A stretch of 9,691 bases of DNA from Candidatus Rokuibacteriota bacterium (GTDB taxonomy: Bacteria > Methylomirabilota > Methylomirabilia > Rokubacteriales > JACOUJ01), in assembly GCA_016177865.1 (NCBI GenBank), contig JACOUJ010000255.1, forward strand, positions 1-9,691, written 5' to 3'. Shown piece after piece: positions 6,317-9,691 of this stretch (position 1 is the first letter of the stretch; each line of letters begins with the position of its first letter). The translations under genes and the position numbers were made by a program. The notes beneath the pieces were generated by a model that did no database searches, had not been told where the DNA came from, and saw only the letters and a program-made list of their open reading frames with translations.

Positions 6317-6325
6317 TGTTAGAAT
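6317..6325 (+). promoter_or_regulatory. Predicted extended -10 promoter of the binding-protein/dioxygenase operon
   Basis: TGT-TAGAAT is a good extended -10 element (TGn directly before a 5-of-6 -10 box). No -35 box stands at 17 bases; the nearest good one, TTGACG at 6284-6289, is 30 bases away and too far. Transcription would start near 6332, giving a 60-base leader. Confidence 0.5.
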
Positions 6326-6374
6326 AGCTGGCGTTACGCGGGTCCCTCACACCAACCCGTCACAGTTGTCTCAC

Positions 6375-6387
6375 AGAGGAGGAGGTG
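6375..6387 (+). promoter_or_regulatory. Extended purine-rich ribosome binding site
   Basis: AGAGGAGGAGGTG holds overlapping GGAGG cores ending about five to six bases before the ATG at 6392. It fixes the start of the first binding-protein gene and predicts strong translation. Confidence 0.75.
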
Positions 6388-6391
6388 CGCC

Positions 6392-7606
6392 ATGAGGCTC
6401 ACGAGTCAGCGTCTCGCGGCGTTGGTCGTTGTCGGGTGTCTGGCCCTCAGCGCGGTCGCCACGCTCGCGGCGCCATCCGGGCCCCCGGTGAGGATCGGCA
6501 GCACGCTCGCGCTCACGGGACCCCTTTCGCCGACGGCCACCATCCACAAGATCGTCGGGGAAATCTATGTGGACCAGCTCAACAAGAAGAACGGACTCAA
6601 CGGGCGGCCCGTCGAGTGGGTCCTGCTCGATGACCAGTCGAAGCCCGATCAGGCCCGCGCGCTCTACGAGCGCCTGATCACCGTGGATAAAGTAGACCTC
6701 CTGATCGGACCGTACGCGACGGCCAACATCCTCGCCGCCATGGCCACGGCGCAGCGGTATCAGAAGATCCTGATCCACCATACGTTCGGCATCCCGAACC
6801 TCGCCAAGTACGAGATGCATTTTCCGACCTGGGCCATCGGGCCCGACCCCGGGAAGACCTTCCCGAACCTCCTCTACGACGCCCTGGCCGCGTCCGGGAG
6901 ACCCCCGAAGACCATTGCGGTCGTGACGAGCAAGTTCCCCTCCGTGCTTTTCATGTCCGTCGGTGCCCGGGATGTTGCCGTACAACGGGGCATGAATGTC
7001 GTGCTCTTCCTCGAATTCGAGTTCGGCAATCGTGAGTTCACGCCGCTCGCGACCCGGATCAAGGAGGCGAATCCGGACTTCGTCTGGGTGGGCGCGATCG
7101 GGACTGATGGCAACATGCTGCTCGATGCCCTCAAGAAGATCGACTACGCGCCGCGCGGGCATTTCTACCTCTACCCGTCCCCGGGGCCGCTCGTCCAGGC
7201 GCCCGAGGCGAAGTTCGGTCTCGCGGCCACGATCTTCGAGGAGCACCCGCCGTTCACCACGAACCCCGTCGCGGCCGAGTTCGTGAAGGCCTACCACGAG
7301 CGGGCCGCCAAGGCCGGGCTCCCCTATCAGGTCGCGGAGACGCAGGCCGCGGCGTCCTATGTCGCGTGGCAATTGCTCGATGCCGCGGTGACGACGACGA
7401 AGAGCCTGGACGATAAGGTTCTGGGGCAGTGGCTCAAGAGGAACCGCGTGGATACCATCATCGGCAGGGTGAGATTCGATGGTCCCAACAATTACGGTGA
7501 CGACCTCTCGAAGATCAAGCAGGTCCAGGATGGTAAATGGGTGACCGTGTGGCCGAAGGAGTGGGCGGCCCCTGGGGCGAGGCTCTTGACGCCGGGGTCG
7601 CGATAA
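6392..7606 (+). CDS. ABC transporter substrate-binding protein, branched-chain amino acid/amide type (Peripla_BP_6)
   Basis: This is a 404-residue periplasmic binding protein of the LivJ/UrtA-like type I fold, which captures a small solute for an ABC importer. An N-terminal signal is clear: MRLTSQR, then a hydrophobic run to about residue 26, with likely cleavage at ATLA before APSG. A lipobox-like VVGC at 13-16 is also present, but it is followed by hydrophobic residues, so a lipoprotein is less likely. The mature start VRIGSTLALTGPLS is the family's opening strand and loop, and DLLIGPYATANILAAM at about 107-122 is its usual ligand-side segment. Length fits the family. The ligand is unknown. 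In catabolic clusters such proteins often bind aromatic acids, which the next gene makes plausible. The stop codon is part of the dioxygenase ribosome site, so the two are coupled. No permease or ATPase genes are in the window. Confidence 0.93.
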   Translation: MRLTSQRLAALVVVGCLALSAVATLAAPSGPPVRIGSTLALTGPLSPTATIHKIVGEIYVDQLNKKNGLNGRPVEWVLLDDQSKPDQARALYERLITVDKVDLLIGPYATANILAAMATAQRYQKILIHHTFGIPNLAKYEMHFPTWAIGPDPGKTFPNLLYDALAASGRPPKTIAVVTSKFPSVLFMSVGARDVAVQRGMNVVLFLEFEFGNREFTPLATRIKEANPDFVWVGAIGTDGNMLLDALKKIDYAPRGHFYLYPSPGPLVQAPEAKFGLAATIFEEHPPFTTNPVAAEFVKAYHERAAKAGLPYQVAETQAAASYVAWQLLDAAVTTTKSLDDKVLGQWLKRNRVDTIIGRVRFDGPNNYGDDLSKIKQVQDGKWVTVWPKEWAAPGARLLTPGSR

Positions 7607-7617
7607 GGAGGGCGGAG

Positions 7618-8526
7618 ATGGCTGTCCGCGCATTGCTCCATTACGCGCTCGAGGTGCCCGATCAGGCGGTCGGCGAGCGTTTCTACAAGAACTTCGGCCT
7701 CGTCAGCGAGCCGGGGCGAGACAACGCGGTACATCTCCGTCCGGCGCCGCTCGCGCGCGAGGTGGCCCTGCTCTACGGGGGGCCCAAGAAGCGGCTCCAT
7801 CACATCGCCTTTGGCGCCCCGGGCGATGAGTTCCAGGCGACGAGGGAATCGATCCGCCGGGCGGGCGTTTCGGAGATCGACCCGCCGAAGGGCGCGCCTG
7901 AAGGCGGCTTCTGGATCCGCGATCCCGACGGCCACGCGATCAATATCCGTCAGGAGACGCTCCCCGCGCTGCCCCCCGACCCACCGCTCAGGCTCAACTC
8001 GCCCGGACACATCACGCGGGTGGCCGAGCGCGGCTATCCCGACGACTTGGAGCCTCGTCCCCGCCGCCTGAGCCACGTCCTTCTGTTCACTCCGGACCTC
8101 GATCGGCTGATCAACTTCTACACACGCATACTGGGCCTGCGCCTCTCCGACCGGAGCCGATCAATCATCGCGTTCCTTCGGTGCAGCACCGACCATCACA
8201 ATCTCGGGCTCCTCACCTCCAGCGGGCCGGGGTTTCACCATGCGGCCTACGAGGTGGGGAACATCGACGAGATCGCGATGGGCGCTATGAAGATGAAGGA
8301 GCGGGGCTGGGAGCCCGCGTGGGGGCCGGGCCGCCACGTCATCGGCTCGAACTTCTTCTACTACATCAAGGACCCGTGGGGGAGCTACGCGGAGTACTTC
8401 CACGACATCGATTACATTCCCGAGGACTGCGCGTGGGAGCCCCAGGACTATCCTGAAGAGGATGCGCTCTACCGCTGGGGTCCGCCGTTGCCGGAGGACT
8501 TCGGGATGAATCGCGAAGTGGAGTGA
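7618..8526 (+). CDS. Type I extradiol ring-cleavage dioxygenase (two VOC domains)
   Basis: This is a 302-residue enzyme of the vicinal-oxygen-chelate superfamily, with an N-terminal VOC module at about 1-115 and a catalytic C-terminal module at about 148-265. The Fe(II) facial triad is visible as H153 (RLSHVLLF), H208 (GFHHAAYEV) and E259 (YAEYF), with nearly the spacing of BphC (H146, H210, E260). The catalytic-pocket residues corresponding to BphC His195, His241 and Tyr250 are likely H194, H240 (GRHVIGSN) and Y249 before IKDPWG. It should therefore open a catechol-type ring next to the hydroxyls (meta cleavage) in the cytoplasm; the exact catechol is unknown. The tail (RWGPPLPEDF) occurs in some hydroxylated-biaryl-type members, from memory. 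The ATG at 7618 is chosen because AAGGAGG at 7605-7611, overlapping the upstream stop, is six bases before it; an in-frame start at 7537 would lie inside the previous gene. Confidence 0.93.
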   Translation: MAVRALLHYALEVPDQAVGERFYKNFGLVSEPGRDNAVHLRPAPLAREVALLYGGPKKRLHHIAFGAPGDEFQATRESIRRAGVSEIDPPKGAPEGGFWIRDPDGHAINIRQETLPALPPDPPLRLNSPGHITRVAERGYPDDLEPRPRRLSHVLLFTPDLDRLINFYTRILGLRLSDRSRSIIAFLRCSTDHHNLGLLTSSGPGFHHAAYEVGNIDEIAMGAMKMKERGWEPAWGPGRHVIGSNFFYYIKDPWGSYAEYFHDIDYIPEDCAWEPQDYPEEDALYRWGPPLPEDFGMNREVE

Positions 8527-8577
8527 GGGAAGAGCCATGATCATTTGGCGTGGGAGATGAAAGACAGGAGGAGCGGT

Positions 8578-9597
8578 ATGAATAGGCGAGGCATCCTTCG
8601 GCTGACGGTCGTCGCGCTCGGTGTTGCCGCCCTGTGGGGAAGCCCCGGCTGGATGGGTCGGGCAACTGCCGCCACCAAGTTCACCCTCGGCATGCCCACG
8701 ACGCCCCCAAATCTGGTCCACATCCCGGCGTGGGTGGCCAAGGAGCAAGGCTTCTTCGCTGAGGAGGGCCTGGATGTTGAAATCGTCACATTCGAAGGGG
8801 GTGTCTATGTGATCCGCAACGTGGTGAGTGGCGGGCTCGATGCCGGCGCCGGCGTCGGGGCGTCGCTTGCGGTCTCGGTGGCGAAGAAGGCCGGGATCAA
8901 GGGGATCTTCGCCCCGGCCCCCAAGTTCGCTTCGACGCTGACCGTGCGCTCGAACATCAAGACGCTCCAAGATCTGAAGGGGAAGAAGTTGGGGATGCAG
9001 GAGGTGGGAGGGTTCGCGGATGTCCTGAACCGGATGGTGCTGCGAAAAGCGGGGGTCAAGCCCGAGGAGGTGACGTTCATTCCGATCGCCTCGGCGGACG
9101 TGCCGCCCCTGCTGGCCGGCGCGATCGACACCGCCGTGTTGCATGTGGACCAACTGATGCTGGCGCGCCAGAAGGATCCCTCGTTCCACCCGCTGGTGAA
9201 GTTCTGGGAGTTGGAGCCGAACCAGCTCTTTAACGTCGTCGTGGCGCAGGACAAGAAGCTCGCCGCCGAGCCGGCCAAGTTCCAGGCGCTGGTTCGGGGG
9301 TGGGTGAAGGCGAACCGATTCATGTACGCCAACAAGGCCCGAACCGTCGAGATCGCGATGAAGTACGCGAAGCTCCCGCGCGATGTGGCCGAACAGGCGT
9401 ACGACGAGCTGGTGAAGGGGAAGGTCTGGGCTCAGAACGACGGGCTGCCCCGGGCGAAGGTGGAGTACACCATCAACCGAATGGTGCAGGTCGGCAACAT
9501 CAAGCCAGAGGAGCGGCCGAAGTACGAAGACTATGTCGCCGTCTCGATTATCGAGGAGGCCATGAAGCAGCTGCCCCGCATCCCGGACTACGACTGA
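8578..9597 (+). CDS. ABC transporter substrate-binding protein, NMT1/SsuA/TauA-like
   Basis: This is a 339-residue periplasmic binding protein of the type II fold family used for aliphatic sulfonates, nitrate, pyrimidine precursors and, in some catabolic clusters, aromatic acids. The signal peptide runs MNRRG, then a hydrophobic core, with probable cleavage after ATA near residue 32. The mature start KFTLGMPTTPPNLVHIPAWVAKEQGFFAEEGLDVEIV is typical: a binding strand, then the helix ending in GFFAEEGL. Further family features are DLKGKKLGMQ at about 132-141 and LLAGAIDTAVLH near 180. The ATG at 8578 is preferred to a TTG at 8545 because AGGAGGAG (8566-8573) precedes it at the right distance and the signal peptide starts there. 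It lies 51 bases after the dioxygenase gene with no clear terminator between, so it probably shares the operon. The ligand is not determinable. Confidence 0.93.
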   Translation: MNRRGILRLTVVALGVAALWGSPGWMGRATAATKFTLGMPTTPPNLVHIPAWVAKEQGFFAEEGLDVEIVTFEGGVYVIRNVVSGGLDAGAGVGASLAVSVAKKAGIKGIFAPAPKFASTLTVRSNIKTLQDLKGKKLGMQEVGGFADVLNRMVLRKAGVKPEEVTFIPIASADVPPLLAGAIDTAVLHVDQLMLARQKDPSFHPLVKFWELEPNQLFNVVVAQDKKLAAEPAKFQALVRGWVKANRFMYANKARTVEIAMKYAKLPRDVAEQAYDELVKGKVWAQNDGLPRAKVEYTINRMVQVGNIKPEERPKYEDYVAVSIIEEAMKQLPRIPDYD

Positions 9598-9631
9598 GAG
9601 AGACCCACCCACACGAGATTCGGGAGAGCCT

Positions 9632-9691
9632 TTATTCTTCGAGCAACGTCGGCTGGGCTTCCTCGGCTTCCTCCCGCACGGGGACCAGACT
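9632..9691 (-). CDS. Possible 3' end of a convergent gene (C-terminal 19 residues)
   Basis: Reading the minus strand from the window edge gives an open frame of 19 codons ending at TAA (9634-9632), with protein end SLVPVREEAEEAQPTLLEE. Third codon positions are mostly G or C and the acidic tail looks like a protein end. It is too short to identify. If real, it closes the operon at 9597, because the next gene runs the other way. Confidence 0.4.
   Translation of the reverse strand, partial: SLVPVREEAEEAQPTLLEE

Noticed and set aside
6284..6325. TTGACG and TAGAAT as a standard -35/-10 pair
   Set aside because: The spacer is 30 bases, far beyond the working range. The -10 is better read as an extended -10 element.
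6371..7633. 420-codon open frame on the minus strand
   Set aside because: It is fully antisense to the Peripla_BP_6 gene, rich in Arg, Gly and Glu, has no recognisable motif, and is explained by GC codon bias.
8161..9612. 483-codon open frame on the minus strand
   Set aside because: It lies opposite the dioxygenase and the second binding protein, whose family motifs are clear. Its translation is a His/Arg/Leu/Gly-rich antisense shadow typical of high-GC genes.

Overview
The window is GC-rich, tightly packed bacterial DNA holding ten protein-coding genes (one cut by the left edge) and the probable tail of an eleventh at the right edge. High-GC coding bias, many strong AGGAGG-type ribosome binding sites, free-standing ABC substrate-binding proteins and a meta-cleavage dioxygenase suggest an environmental soil or groundwater bacterium. 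A Rokubacteria/Methylomirabilota- or proteobacteria-like lineage is my guess, with low confidence. No rRNA, tRNA, CRISPR array, insertion sequence or phage gene is visible.

Region 1 (1-2085, + strand) handles copper. It holds the last two cupredoxin domains of a multicopper oxidase, a membrane-anchored SCO/SenC copper-thiol protein 10 bases after it, and then, behind its own promoter, a small secreted protein whose mature form is about a quarter methionine. Together they look like a periplasmic copper oxidation, delivery and sequestration set.

Region 2 (2100-3860, + strand) holds a radical SAM protein of the SplB-like Rv2578c/PA0069 group, expressed from a near-consensus promoter with a very short leader. 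It is followed by an AbrB-type antitoxin/PIN-domain (VapC-like) toxin pair with overlapping genes and a strong promoter that carries an inverted repeat over its -10 box.

Region 3 (3961-6261, - strand) is one large gene that fuses a SulP/SLC26-type anion permease, a STAS domain and a cyclic-nucleotide-binding domain. It converges with the toxin gene and diverges from region 4.

Region 4 (6280-9597, + strand) is a probable three-gene operon: a branched-chain-amino-acid-type (Peripla_BP_6) binding protein, a two-domain type I extradiol dioxygenase with its iron ligands intact, and an NMT1/SsuA-type binding protein. The two binding proteins come from different families. No ABC permease or ATPase is present, and the next reading frame appears to run the other way. 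The simplest reading is capture and ring cleavage of an aromatic compound, with the rest of the transporters encoded elsewhere.

No entirely new system is evident. The most unusual points are a possible second type-1 copper site in domain 2 of the oxidase, the Met-rich secreted protein, the cyclic-nucleotide-gated SulP architecture, and the two binding proteins of different families flanking a catabolic enzyme without transporter partners.
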